Below are positions 35,083-43,541 of a stretch of DNA of 64,000 bases, piece by piece; position 1 is the first letter of the stretch, and the number at the start of each line of letters is the position of its first letter. The DNA comes from Rhodobacter sp. SY28-1 (GTDB lineage Bacteria > Pseudomonadota > Alphaproteobacteria > Rhodobacterales > Rhodobacteraceae). A program made the translations under genes and the position numbers. The DNA is taken from contig NZ_STGH01000001.1 in assembly GCF_005222785.1 (NCBI RefSeq), positions 1,240,001-1,304,000 of the forward strand, read 5' to 3'. The notes under the pieces were generated by a model, which worked only from the letters and a program-made list of their open reading frames with translations, was not told the DNA's origin and made no database searches.

Positions 35083-35859
35083 TCAATCCAGCCCGTCGTC
35101 GGGGATGTTCAGCACGGTCCCGCAGGCCTTGCAGTGGACGGCGTCGTGGTCATGCCGGCGCAACCCGCAGGTCGGGCAGGGGAAATGCGCCTTGGGCGGG
35201 CGCAGGACGACCTGAACCAGCCGCAGGAACAGGCTGATGCCGAAGATCATGATGGTGACGGCAATCAGCTTGCCGCTGGTGCCGACCAGCGTGATATCCC
35301 CGAAGCCGGTCGTGGTCAGGGTGGTCACGGTGAAATACAGCGCATCGACGTAGTTGGTGATCTTGTCATTCACCTGGCCTTGCGTCTGGTAGACCAGCGA
35401 GGTCATCGCGAAGATGAAGATCACAAGATTAAGCGCGGCGCGGATCGTGGTTTCGTTGCGGCGGAATCCGGGAATGTCGTCGCGCAGTTGGGCCAGCGTC
35501 TGCGGCGAGTGGACCACCCGGTAAAGCCGCAGGACGCGCAGGAACGCGAGCCCCTCGCCCCAGATCGGGACGAGGAGCGAGACGATGACCAGAATGTCCG
35601 CGATGCCCCAGAAGCTGAGAAAGTCCTTCAGCGGGCGGCGCGAGATCCAGAGCCGCGCCATGAAATCGGCCAGGAAGACGAGACCGATACCAATGTCGAT
35701 CCGGATGTGGTGCGGCCCGCGTTCGAGGAAAGAGGAAGCGACAAGCCAGGCGACGGTCAGCAGGTCAAAGGCGAGGAGGCCATAGCGGAAGCGGTCTCCG
35801 GTCGGGCCAGCGCCTTCGTACAGCGCGCGGAGGCGGGAGCGGAGGGTTGTGTCGGTCAT
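35083..35859 (-). CDS. Potassium-channel-like protein with C-terminal zinc ribbon
   Basis: 258 residues. Membrane helices are at about 27-44, 55-72, 85-100, 140-158 and 196-218. A short S4-like stretch (LRVLRLYRVV, 107-116) and the selectivity filter TTGFGD (183-188) mark a voltage-gated ion-channel fold. Unusually, the cytoplasmic tail is a zinc ribbon with CPTCG (Cys228, Cys231) and CKACG (Cys243, Cys246), which could sense redox state or metal. The long opposite plus-strand frame is a shadow. Confidence 0.88.
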   Translation of the reverse strand: MTDTTLRSRLRALYEGAGPTGDRFRYGLLAFDLLTVAWLVASSFLERGPHHIRIDIGIGLVFLADFMARLWISRRPLKDFLSFWGIADILVIVSLLVPIWGEGLAFLRVLRLYRVVHSPQTLAQLRDDIPGFRRNETTIRAALNLVIFIFAMTSLVYQTQGQVNDKITNYVDALYFTVTTLTTTGFGDITLVGTSGKLIAVTIMIFGISLFLRLVQVVLRPPKAHFPCPTCGLRRHDHDAVHCKACGTVLNIPDDGLD

Positions 35860-35966
35860 GCGGGTCCTGCCTGGGGCGCTTGGGCCGAGAGTAGCCGGGC
35901 CGGGGCAGGCTGTCAGGGGGGAAAGCGGGGGCGGCCCTACCGGTCATGGAAGGGCCGCGCCTTGTG

Positions 35967-37451
35967 TCAATGGTCGGCCTGCGCAGCGGCGGCCTTGATC
36001 GCGTCGGTCTGATCTTCGGTGCCGTTGAAGAAGGCGTTCAGGATCACGGCGGTGATCGAGGCGAGGAGGATGCCGCTTTCGATCAGCGGGTGGATGTCGT
36101 GCGGCATCCACTGCTTGAAGTTGGGGGCCACCAGCGGGATCATCCCCATTCCGACCGAGACCGCGACGATGAACAGGTTGTTGCGGTTCCTGGCAAAGTC
36201 GACGCCCGCAAGGATGCGGATGCCGGTGGCGGCAACCATGCCGAACATCACGAGGCCCGCGCCGCCGAGGACCATGGTGGGTACGGATTCAACCAGTGCG
36301 CCCATCTTGGGGACGAGGCCGAGGACGATCAGGATGATGCCCCCCGCGACGCAGACAAAGCGCGAGCGGACTCCGGTCACCCCGACGAGGCCGACGTTCT
36401 GGCTGAAGGACGTGTAGGGGAAGGTGTTGAAGATCCCGCCAATCAGGGTGCCAAGGCCGTCGGTCCGCAGGCCCGAGGAGAGCATCGGTTGCGTGACGGG
36501 CTTGCCGGTCATGTCGCCCAAGGCCAGGAACATGCCGGTGGATTCGATCATCACCACGATCATGACGAGGGTCATGGTCACGATCATCACCAGGTCAAAG
36601 GTCGGCGTTCCGAAATGGAAGGGTGTGATCAGGCCGAACCACGAGGCATCGGCGACCTTGTCGAAGGTCATCTTGCCCAGCGCCACGGCGATGACGGCGC
36701 CGATGATGATGCCGAGAAGGACCGAGATGTTGGCGACGAAGCCCTTGGCGAAACGGGCGATCATGAGGATGGACACCAGCACGATGGCCGAGATAGCCAC
36801 ATTGCCCAAGGGCGCGTAGGCCGGGTTCATCATCGTCGGGGCCGGGGCGAACTTCGCGGGAAGCTCAGGCAAGCCGGTCACGGTGCCTGCGGCGGCGCCT
36901 TCGGTCACGGCTTTCAGCCAATCGGCATGGGCCGGGTCGATGATCGATGGGGCGGTCGGGCCGACGGGGTTGCCGAAGATCCAGTTGATTCCGATCCGCA
37001 TCAGGCTGACGCCGATGACGAGGATGATCGTGCCGGTCACCACGGGCGGGAAGAAGCGCAGCATCCGGCTGACCAGCGGCGCGATGATGATCGAGATGAT
37101 CCCGGCGGCGATGATCGCGCCGAAGATCGCGCGGGCGCCTTCCGGGCCGGGGTTGGCGTTGGCCATCGCGACCATCGGGCCGACGGCGGCGAAGGTCACG
37201 CCCATCATCACCGGCAGTTTGATCCCGAACCACTGGGTCGCGCCCATGGACTGGATCAGGGTGACAAGGCCGCAGACGAAGAGGTCGGCCGAGATCAGGA
37301 AGGCCACGTCGGCCGGTTCCAGTTTCAGCGCGCGGCCGACGATCAGGGGGACGGCGACGGCGCCGGCATACATGACGAGAACGTGCTGCAGGCCAAGCGT
37401 GAACAGCTTTGGCGGGGGCAGCATCTCGTCCACGGGGTGCGTGGTGGACAT
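35967..37451 (-). CDS. Urate/xanthine permease (nucleobase:cation symporter-2)
   Basis: 494 residues from ATG 37451. The NCS2 pattern is clear: QHVLVMYAGAVAVPLIVG, GVTFAAVGPM, the signature FNTFPYTSFSQNVGLVGVTG and about fourteen membrane helices. It probably brings urate or xanthine into the cell with protons. It is the first gene of the purine cluster on this strand and follows allA by position. Confidence 0.93.
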   Translation of the reverse strand: MSTTHPVDEMLPPPKLFTLGLQHVLVMYAGAVAVPLIVGRALKLEPADVAFLISADLFVCGLVTLIQSMGATQWFGIKLPVMMGVTFAAVGPMVAMANANPGPEGARAIFGAIIAAGIISIIIAPLVSRMLRFFPPVVTGTIILVIGVSLMRIGINWIFGNPVGPTAPSIIDPAHADWLKAVTEGAAAGTVTGLPELPAKFAPAPTMMNPAYAPLGNVAISAIVLVSILMIARFAKGFVANISVLLGIIIGAVIAVALGKMTFDKVADASWFGLITPFHFGTPTFDLVMIVTMTLVMIVVMIESTGMFLALGDMTGKPVTQPMLSSGLRTDGLGTLIGGIFNTFPYTSFSQNVGLVGVTGVRSRFVCVAGGIILIVLGLVPKMGALVESVPTMVLGGAGLVMFGMVAATGIRILAGVDFARNRNNLFIVAVSVGMGMIPLVAPNFKQWMPHDIHPLIESGILLASITAVILNAFFNGTEDQTDAIKAAAAQADH

Positions 37452-37533
37452 TCGGTTTCCTTTTCCCTTGGGGCTTGTTTGTATTCGCGCCGTCTGCACA
37501 AGGCCCCTGCCTGCGCTCCGGTTAGGCGCCCCC

Positions 37534-38007
37534 TTACGGGGCGAGGACCGTCCACGGTTCGGTGTAACGGTGTTCTTCCAGGTTCGGGGTCGGCCCGATA
37601 CGGTCGACCACGGCAAAGATGCCGGGGGCGGAGAGCGGTGTCAGCACGCCGTGCCAGGTGCCGCGATGGAGGTTGATGCCCTGCGACCCGTTTGTCAGGA
37701 AAGCGCGCGGCTCTGCCTGCGGATCAGGCGCCACGATGACAAGGAAGGGGGCGTCCGTCATCGGCAGGAAGGCTTGCGAGCCTTCAGGGTGACGTTCGAT
37801 CAGGTCGAAGCTGTAGGGGAGCGACCGGGGCCTTGCATTGAAGATCGAGATGCCTGCGCGGGCATCGCCGAAGTCGAGCCTTGCCCGGTCGTGATGGCGT
37901 TTGCACATCCCTTCGTTGATCAGGCGGTGGTCGCCGGTGGCCTCCAGCACATCGCCGAAGGGGGCGAAGGCTTCGGCGGTGAGGGGAAGGGGGCGCAGGG
38001 TTCTCAT
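37534..38007 (-). CDS. allA: Ureidoglycolate lyase
   Basis: 157 residues. The AllA fold is recognised from LTAEAFAPFGDVLEA, FNARPRSLPY, ERHPEGSQAFLP and INLHRGTWHGVLTPL. It splits ureidoglycolate into glyoxylate and urea. It lies between allE-like and permease genes on the same strand, in the order of the pathway. Confidence 0.93.
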   Translation of the reverse strand: MRTLRPLPLTAEAFAPFGDVLEATGDHRLINEGMCKRHHDRARLDFGDARAGISIFNARPRSLPYSFDLIERHPEGSQAFLPMTDAPFLVIVAPDPQAEPRAFLTNGSQGINLHRGTWHGVLTPLSAPGIFAVVDRIGPTPNLEEHRYTEPWTVLAP

Positions 38008-38045
38008 GGTGCTGCGCCCTGTGGCTGGCCATCATGGGGCTTCAC

Positions 38046-38085
38046 GCCCCCCGGACCCCCCGTGGAGTATTCTGGACATGAGCAA
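38046..38085. repeat. GC-rich intergenic repeat (copy 1)
   Basis: On the minus strand this reads TGTCCAGAATACTCCACGG, then GGTCCGGGGGGCGTGAAG and CCCC. The same arrangement occurs on the plus strand near 59872-59912, with small changes. Probably a short dispersed repeat. Confidence 0.5.
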
Positions 38086-38089
38086 GCCA

Positions 38090-38932
38090 TCAGCGGACCG
38101 GTCCAAATGCGCCTGGGCCGCGGAGTTTGGCGTGGCGGTTGACGTCCTTGTAGAGGAGATAGCGGAAGCGGCCCGGACCGGCGGCATAGCAGGCCTGCGG
38201 GCAGTAGGCGCGCAGCCACATGAAATCGCCCGCCTCGACCTCGACCCAGTCCTGGTTCAGCTTGTAGACAGCCTTGCCCTCCAGCACATAAAGCCCGTGC
38301 TCCATGACATGGGTTTCCTCGAACGGGATCACGCCGCCGGGCTGGAAGGTGACGATATTGACATGCGCGTCGTGGCGGATGTCGTCGGGTTCGACAAAGC
38401 GGGTGGTGCCCCAACGGTCGTGGGTGTCCGGCATCCAGCGGATCGGCACGTCGCGTTCGTTGATGACGAAGGCTGCGGGGGCGGCGACCCCGGGGGCGGG
38501 TTCGTAGATCTTGCGCAGCCAGTGGAAGCGGGCGGGCCGGCTGCCTTCGGCGAGAAGCGTCCAGCGGGTGCCTGCGGGGAGATAGGCGTAGGAGCCTTCC
38601 TCCATCTCATACCCCGTTCCGTCGATGGTCAGGGTGGCGAGGCCGCAAGTGAAGAAAAGCCAATGTTCGGCACCTGTGTCCGGGTCGGGCGCGTCCGAGC
38701 CACCGCCGGGTTGGACCTCCATGACGTATTGGGAGAAGGTCTCGGCAAAGCCCGACATGGGCCGCGCGATCAGCCAGAGGCGGGTCTTCGTCCAGCCGGG
38801 CAGGTAGCTGGTGACGATGTCGGAAAAGCAGCCTTTCGGGATGAAGGCATAGGCGGTGGTGAAGACCGCACGCTGGGTCATCAGCGCGGTCTGCGGGGGC
38901 AGGCCGCCGGGGGGCGTGTAGTAGCCGGTCAT
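38090..38932 (-). CDS. allE: (S)-ureidoglycine aminohydrolase
   Basis: 280 residues with two cupin repeats, about 45-125 and 175-260. Metal-site patterns are GAEHWLFFT in the first and EETHVMEHGLYVLEGKAVY in the second. It releases ammonia from ureidoglycine to give ureidoglycolate, the substrate of AllA downstream. The start overlaps the allantoinase stop by four bases. Confidence 0.93.
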   Translation of the reverse strand: MTGYYTPPGGLPPQTALMTQRAVFTTAYAFIPKGCFSDIVTSYLPGWTKTRLWLIARPMSGFAETFSQYVMEVQPGGGSDAPDPDTGAEHWLFFTCGLATLTIDGTGYEMEEGSYAYLPAGTRWTLLAEGSRPARFHWLRKIYEPAPGVAAPAAFVINERDVPIRWMPDTHDRWGTTRFVEPDDIRHDAHVNIVTFQPGGVIPFEETHVMEHGLYVLEGKAVYKLNQDWVEVEAGDFMWLRAYCPQACYAAGPGRFRYLLYKDVNRHAKLRGPGAFGPVR

Positions 38933-40344
38933 GGCAATTGGTCCTTGAGACGCAGTTCGGCGATGCGCTCCACCTGTTTGCAGGCGGTGGCGAATTCGGT
39001 CGGGGTGTCGTTGGATATCCGGGTTTCAAAGGCCTGCAGGATCGAGGCCTTGCTGTTGTCGCGGACGGCGATGATGAAGGGGAAACCGTGCTTTGCCACA
39101 TACTCCTCGTTCAGCCGCTGGAAGCGGCTTCGCTCCTCGTCTGTAAGTGCGTCGAGGGCAGCGGAGGCCTGTTCGGCGGTGGATTCAGGCGTCAGGCGTT
39201 TCGCGGTGGCGAGTTTCCCGGCGAGGTCTGGGTGGGCCTTTAGGACGTTGAGACGTTCCTCCGCGCTGGCGCTGCGGAACATGCGGGTCAGGGCATTGTG
39301 AAGGCCCGTGGCGCTGTCGTGGGCGGGGCCGAGTTCCAGGTCGAAGGCGCGTTCGGCGATCCAGGGGGAATGTTCGAAAATGGAACCGTACTTCTCGACG
39401 AAGCGGGTGCGCGGCATCTGGCTGGGTCGCTCGAACCTCTTGTGAGGGTGGGTTTTTTCCCAGTGCCGCGCAATGTCGATCCGGCGCGGGAACCAGACGC
39501 CGGTGTGGGATTTTGCATAGTCGAGGAAGCGCTTCAGCCCTGCGATCTTGCCGGGGCGGCCGATCAGGCGGCAGTGGAGGCCGATCGAAAACATCTTGGC
39601 TGCGCCTGCCTCGCCCTCGGCATAAAGCGTGTCGAAGCTGTCCTTGAGATATTGGAAGAACTGTTCCCCGGTGATGTAGCCCGGGGCGGTGGCAAAGCGC
39701 ATGTCGTTTGCTTCCAGCGTGTAGGGGATCACCAGCTGGTCATAGTCGCCATATTCGCGCCAGTAGGGCAGGTCGTCGTCGTAGGTGTCGGAGATCCAGG
39801 CCAGTTTCCGGGTCTCGGCGGTGAGGCGCACTGTGTTCATGCTGCAGCGACCGGTGTACCAGCCTTGCGGCGGGGTCCCGACGACTTCCTCATGCAGGCG
39901 GAAGCTTTCTGCGATCTGGCGGGCTTCCTCTTCGGGGGTCATGTCGCGGTGATCGACCCATTTCAGGCCGTGGGAGGCGATCTCCCACCCGGCAGCCTTC
40001 ATCGCGGCGACCTGTTCGGGGTTGCGGGCAAGGGCAGAGGTCACACCGTAGATCGTGACGGGGATGTCCATCCCGGTGAACAGCCGGTGCAGCCGCCAGA
40101 ACCCGGCGCGGGCGCCGTAGTCGTAGATCGATTCCATGTTCCAGTGGCGTTGCCCCGGCCAGGGGGCGGCCCCTGCGATGTCGGACAGGAACGCCTCGGA
40201 CTGGGCGTCACCGTGCAGGAGGTTGTTCTCGCCGCCCTCTTCATAGTTCAGGACGATGGACACGGCGATCTTCGCAGCCCCGGGCCAGCGGGCGTCGGGG
40301 GGATTGGGGCCGTGGCCACGGAAATCTCGGGGGTAGCGGTTCAC
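38929..40344 (-). CDS. puuE: Allantoinase (PuuE) fused to OHCU decarboxylase
   Basis: 471 residues. Residues 1 to about 305 are a polysaccharide-deacetylase-fold allantoinase ([39 protein letters not shown]). From about 310 the OHCU decarboxylase follows, with [26 protein letters not shown] and [13 protein letters not shown]. One protein thus decarboxylates OHCU to allantoin and opens allantoin to allantoate. Its ATG is divergent from hydroxyisourate hydrolase, which makes the OHCU. Confidence 0.93.
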   Translation of the reverse strand: MNRYPRDFRGHGPNPPDARWPGAAKIAVSIVLNYEEGGENNLLHGDAQSEAFLSDIAGAAPWPGQRHWNMESIYDYGARAGFWRLHRLFTGMDIPVTIYGVTSALARNPEQVAAMKAAGWEIASHGLKWVDHRDMTPEEEARQIAESFRLHEEVVGTPPQGWYTGRCSMNTVRLTAETRKLAWISDTYDDDLPYWREYGDYDQLVIPYTLEANDMRFATAPGYITGEQFFQYLKDSFDTLYAEGEAGAAKMFSIGLHCRLIGRPGKIAGLKRFLDYAKSHTGVWFPRRIDIARHWEKTHPHKRFERPSQMPRTRFVEKYGSIFEHSPWIAERAFDLELGPAHDSATGLHNALTRMFRSASAEERLNVLKAHPDLAGKLATAKRLTPESTAEQASAALDALTDEERSRFQRLNEEYVAKHGFPFIIAVRDNSKASILQAFETRISNDTPTEFATACKQVERIAELRLKDQLP

Positions 40345-40488
40345 GGGGTGCTCTCCTTTGTGGCGAGACTAGGGGAAGATCGCGGAAGATATTTTCAGGA
40401 TTTCACGAAAGGTCATATGCGCACAACGCCGGGTCGCAGTGGCGCCGGTTTCGTGGTCAGATACCGGGCAAACGATGGAGGATGTGGC

Positions 40489-40842
40489 ATGGGACGGCTG
40501 TCGACGCATGTGCTGGACACCGCGAAGGGCAAGCCCGCGGCGGGGGTGAAGATCATGCTGTACCGGATTTCCGGGCAGAGTCACCGGAAGGTGAAGGAGG
40601 TCGTGACCAACGCGGACGGGCGCACCGACGGGCCGCTTCTGGAAGGCGACACGCTGGAGGCGGGGACGTACGAGCTGGTCTTCTGCGCGGGCGACTATCT
40701 GCGGGTCAGTGGGCAGGCGGGCGAAGGTATTCTTTTCCTTGATGAAATCCCGATCCGCTTTGGAGTGCCGGACGCCAGCCAGCATTATCATGTGCCGCTT
40801 CTCATCTCGCCCTTCGGCTATTCGACCTACCGGGGGTCCTGA
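40489..40842 (+). CDS. uraH: 5-hydroxyisourate hydrolase
   Basis: 117 residues from ATG 40489, with GGAGG upstream. The transthyretin-like enzyme starts [18 protein letters not shown] and ends with the family tail [18 protein letters not shown]. It hydrolyses hydroxyisourate to OHCU, the substrate of the fused decarboxylase encoded divergently. A TTTCACGAAA palindrome lies in the shared promoter gap at 40401-40410. Confidence 0.96.
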   Translation: MGRLSTHVLDTAKGKPAAGVKIMLYRISGQSHRKVKEVVTNADGRTDGPLLEGDTLEAGTYELVFCAGDYLRVSGQAGEGILFLDEIPIRFGVPDASQHYHVPLLISPFGYSTYRGS

Positions 40843-40946
40843 CCGGTTAGGTTTTCCCCAAAAAGGTCTTGAAAGCGTCACTTGCGATTTCCGCCCGACC
40901 GGCATTATGTGGCGGCGTAAAATTTATTCGGCTCAAGGAGAACCGC

Positions 40947-42446
40947 ATGTTTCGGATGAATAGTTTCATAGCAGCCCCTGCAATTGCTTTGTTGCTCAGC
41001 GGCACCGCCCATGCCGCGCTGACCGCGGATCAGGTCTGGCAGTCCTGGAAGGATGCTGGCGCGATGGTGGGTCTGACCATCTCGGCCGCGACCGAGAACA
41101 ATTCCGGTGGTGTGTTGACGCTGAATGGCGTGTCGATCGCCCCGGAAGGCGTGGCGGGCCTGACGATTTCGGACATGACCCTGACCGAACAGTCGGACGG
41201 GTCGGTGGCGATTGTCCCGGGTGCGGACATCGGCGTGGCGATGACCGGCGATACCGAAGGCTCGGTCAAGCTGACGCATGACGGGCTGACCATCACCGCG
41301 CGGGAAGCCGATGGCGGCGTGGCCTATGACTATGCCGCGGCCAAGCTGGACGTGGTCTACGACAGCACCTATCCGGGCATGTCCTTCGACGGATCGGAAG
41401 CGCCCAAGGTCTCGTCCTCGGGCGATGTCAGCTTTGCCAACCTGTCGGGCACCTATTCCGACACCCCCGGCACCAACCGCACCTTCGGCTGGTCGCTGAA
41501 GGCCGACACTCTGGCCTATACGACCAATTCCGACGATCCGGGGATGGAGCTGAAGCAGACCTCGACCAGCACCACCCAGGGCATCGACCTGGCGCTGAGC
41601 TTTGCGCTGCCCACGACCATCGCACTGACCGCCATCGCCTCGCCCGCCGATTTCACCACGGCGCTGAACGAGGGGCTGGCTGTCACCATGTCGACCAAGC
41701 AGGGTGAATCTTCGGGCACCATGAAGCAGGAAAGCGCCTTCATGCCGATGGACCTGGTGATGAAGGCAGGTGGCGGCGAAGGCACGGCGGTGTTCAACAA
41801 GGACACCTTCTCGATCAAGTCGATGGCGGCCGGGCTGGAAATCGAATCCGCGGCGGGTGCGTTGCCGGTGCCGGTGAAGGTGACCAGCGGACCGCTGGAG
41901 TTTGGCCTGACCTCGCCGGTGATCGCGACCGAAGCGGCGGGCGACTATGGCTTTGTCCTGAAGCTGGCCGATTTCAGCATCAACGAGGAAGCCTGGGCGA
42001 TGTTCGACCCGAACGCCGCCCTGCCGCGCGATGCGGCGCAGATCGCCATCGACATCTCTGGCAAGACCAAGATGGATCTGCCCGCACTGGTCGCGGCGGA
42101 AGAGACCGGGGTGCCCTATGTCCCGGCGCTGGAAAGCCTGAACATCACCGAACTGGGCCTGAAGGTCGCGGGCGCGGCGCTGGCCGGGACCGGGGCGTTC
42201 ACCTTCGACAACTCGATGGGCATGCCGATGCCGCTGGGCGAGGCGAACGTGACCGTGACCGGCGCGAACGCGCTGATCGACGGGCTGATCGCGACGGGCC
42301 TGATGGCCGAGGAAGACGCCATGGGCGCGCGGATGATGATGGGCATGTTCATGGTGCCCGGCGCGAACGCGGACGAGCTGACCTCGAAGATCGAGGCCAA
42401 GGAAGGCATGCAGATCCTGGTGAACGGCCAGCCGCTGCCGATGTGA
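40947..42446 (+). CDS. DUF2125-type secreted protein
   Basis: 499 residues from ATG 40947, with AAGGAG upstream. A signal peptide ends at about residue 23 (GTAHA). The mature part is beta-rich and repetitive with many Thr/Ser/Gly strands, ending in MQILVNGQPLPM. I place it in the DUF2125 family of periplasmic proteins with no known role. It sits inside the purine cluster but may be unrelated to it. Confidence 0.8.
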   Translation: MFRMNSFIAAPAIALLLSGTAHAALTADQVWQSWKDAGAMVGLTISAATENNSGGVLTLNGVSIAPEGVAGLTISDMTLTEQSDGSVAIVPGADIGVAMTGDTEGSVKLTHDGLTITAREADGGVAYDYAAAKLDVVYDSTYPGMSFDGSEAPKVSSSGDVSFANLSGTYSDTPGTNRTFGWSLKADTLAYTTNSDDPGMELKQTSTSTTQGIDLALSFALPTTIALTAIASPADFTTALNEGLAVTMSTKQGESSGTMKQESAFMPMDLVMKAGGGEGTAVFNKDTFSIKSMAAGLEIESAAGALPVPVKVTSGPLEFGLTSPVIATEAAGDYGFVLKLADFSINEEAWAMFDPNAALPRDAAQIAIDISGKTKMDLPALVAAEETGVPYVPALESLNITELGLKVAGAALAGTGAFTFDNSMGMPMPLGEANVTVTGANALIDGLIATGLMAEEDAMGARMMMGMFMVPGANADELTSKIEAKEGMQILVNGQPLPM

Positions 42447-42466
42447 TCCTGACCTTCGGGTCTGGA

Positions 42467-42496
42467 AAAGGGGGCGGGGCTTTGGTCCCGCCCTTT
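42467..42496 (+). terminator. Hairpin terminator after the DUF2125-type gene
   Basis: AAAGGG and CGGG (42467-42478) pair with CCCGCCCTTT (42487-42496) with a two-base bulge. A second 13-base stem with a GAT loop follows at 42503-42531, overlapping the LysR stop on the other strand. Confidence 0.55.
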
Positions 42497-42526
42497 CCTG
42501 TTCGTAGGGTGGGCGGATCGCCCACC

Positions 42527-43444
42527 TTACGATTGCGCGATGCGCCGAAGGTCGTCGCGGATCTGGGCCGCCATGTAGTCGGTGAAAAGCTGGACCTTCG
42601 GGTCCTTCAGCCTGCGGTGCTGGCTGAGGGCAGAGAGCTGGATCGGCAGCGGCGGGGTCGCGGTGGCGACCGGGACAAGGCGGCCGTCGCGCAAGTAGTC
42701 GGCGACCTCGAACAGGGGTTTCAGCACGATCCCGCGCCCATCCAGCGCCCAGCCGGTCAGGACATCGCCGTCGTCGGACTCGAATGGCCCGGTGATCTCG
42801 AACCGCCGAGGGCCTTCGGGGGTCTGCAGCGTCCACTGAAATTCCTTGGCGCCGGGGAAGCGCAGGTTCAGGCAGTCGTGCCGGTCGTTCACCAGTGCGG
42901 GCCCGTCCTCGGGCATGCCTCGGCGCGCGATGTATGCAGGCGCCGCGCAGAGCAGGCGGGGGCAGTCGGCGATGGTGCGGACCTTCAGGGTGGAATCCTC
43001 CAGAAGCCCAAGGTGGAAGGCCACGTCGATGCCTTCGGCGACCACGTCGATGCCGCGGTCCGACAGGCGCAGGCGGACGTCGATCTGGGGGTAGAGGTCC
43101 TTGAAGGCCGGAACCCGGGGCGCGATCAGGCGGCGGCCGATGCCAAGGGGGGCCGCGACGAAGATCGTCCCGCGCGGGTTCTGCGTCACGTCCATCACGG
43201 CCGCTTCGGCATCGTCGATGGCTTCCAGAACGCGGCGGGCGCCGTCATAGAAGATGCGGCCGTTCTCGGTCGGCTGCAGGCTGCGGGTGGTGCGGCTGAA
43301 CAGGCGCACGCCGAGGTGTTTCTCCAGCTCGGATATCCGGGCCGAGGCGACGGCGGGCGAGGTGCGCTGATCGCGGGCGGCGGCGGACATGCTGCCCAAT
43401 TCGTAGACACGGACGAACATGCGGATGTTGTTCACATAGGACAT
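42527..43444 (-). CDS. LysR-family transcriptional regulator
   Basis: 305 residues from ATG 43444. The helix-turn-helix is at about 19-40 (SMSAAARDQRTSPAVASARI), the effector-binding domain from about 90. It is divergent from puuD across a 97-base gap that carries two GCGTTTCGA copies, so it probably controls urate breakdown and responds to a purine intermediate. Confidence 0.93.
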   Translation of the reverse strand: MSYVNNIRMFVRVYELGSMSAAARDQRTSPAVASARISELEKHLGVRLFSRTTRSLQPTENGRIFYDGARRVLEAIDDAEAAVMDVTQNPRGTIFVAAPLGIGRRLIAPRVPAFKDLYPQIDVRLRLSDRGIDVVAEGIDVAFHLGLLEDSTLKVRTIADCPRLLCAAPAYIARRGMPEDGPALVNDRHDCLNLRFPGAKEFQWTLQTPEGPRRFEITGPFESDDGDVLTGWALDGRGIVLKPLFEVADYLRDGRLVPVATATPPLPIQLSALSQHRRLKDPKVQLFTDYMAAQIRDDLRRIAQS

Positions 43445-43471
43445 TTTACGTCCGTGCTTGAAAGTGATGCG

Positions 43472-43519
43472 GCGTTTCGATGGATTAACAGAAAGGTGGC
43501 GCGCGGTATAGCGTTTCGA
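43472..43519. promoter_or_regulatory. Direct repeats in the LysR-puuD promoter gap
   Basis: GCGTTTCGA occurs at 43472-43480 and 43511-43519, 39 bases apart. The second copy is part of TTTCGAAA. They are likely binding sites of the LysR protein. Confidence 0.45.
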
Positions 43520-43541
43520 AAATGCCAAAGGGGAGGCCGCG

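Noticed and set aside
35946-37676. Long plus-strand frame of 576 codons
   Set aside because: Opposite the permease gene, with an Asp/His-rich low-complexity product. It is an antisense shadow.
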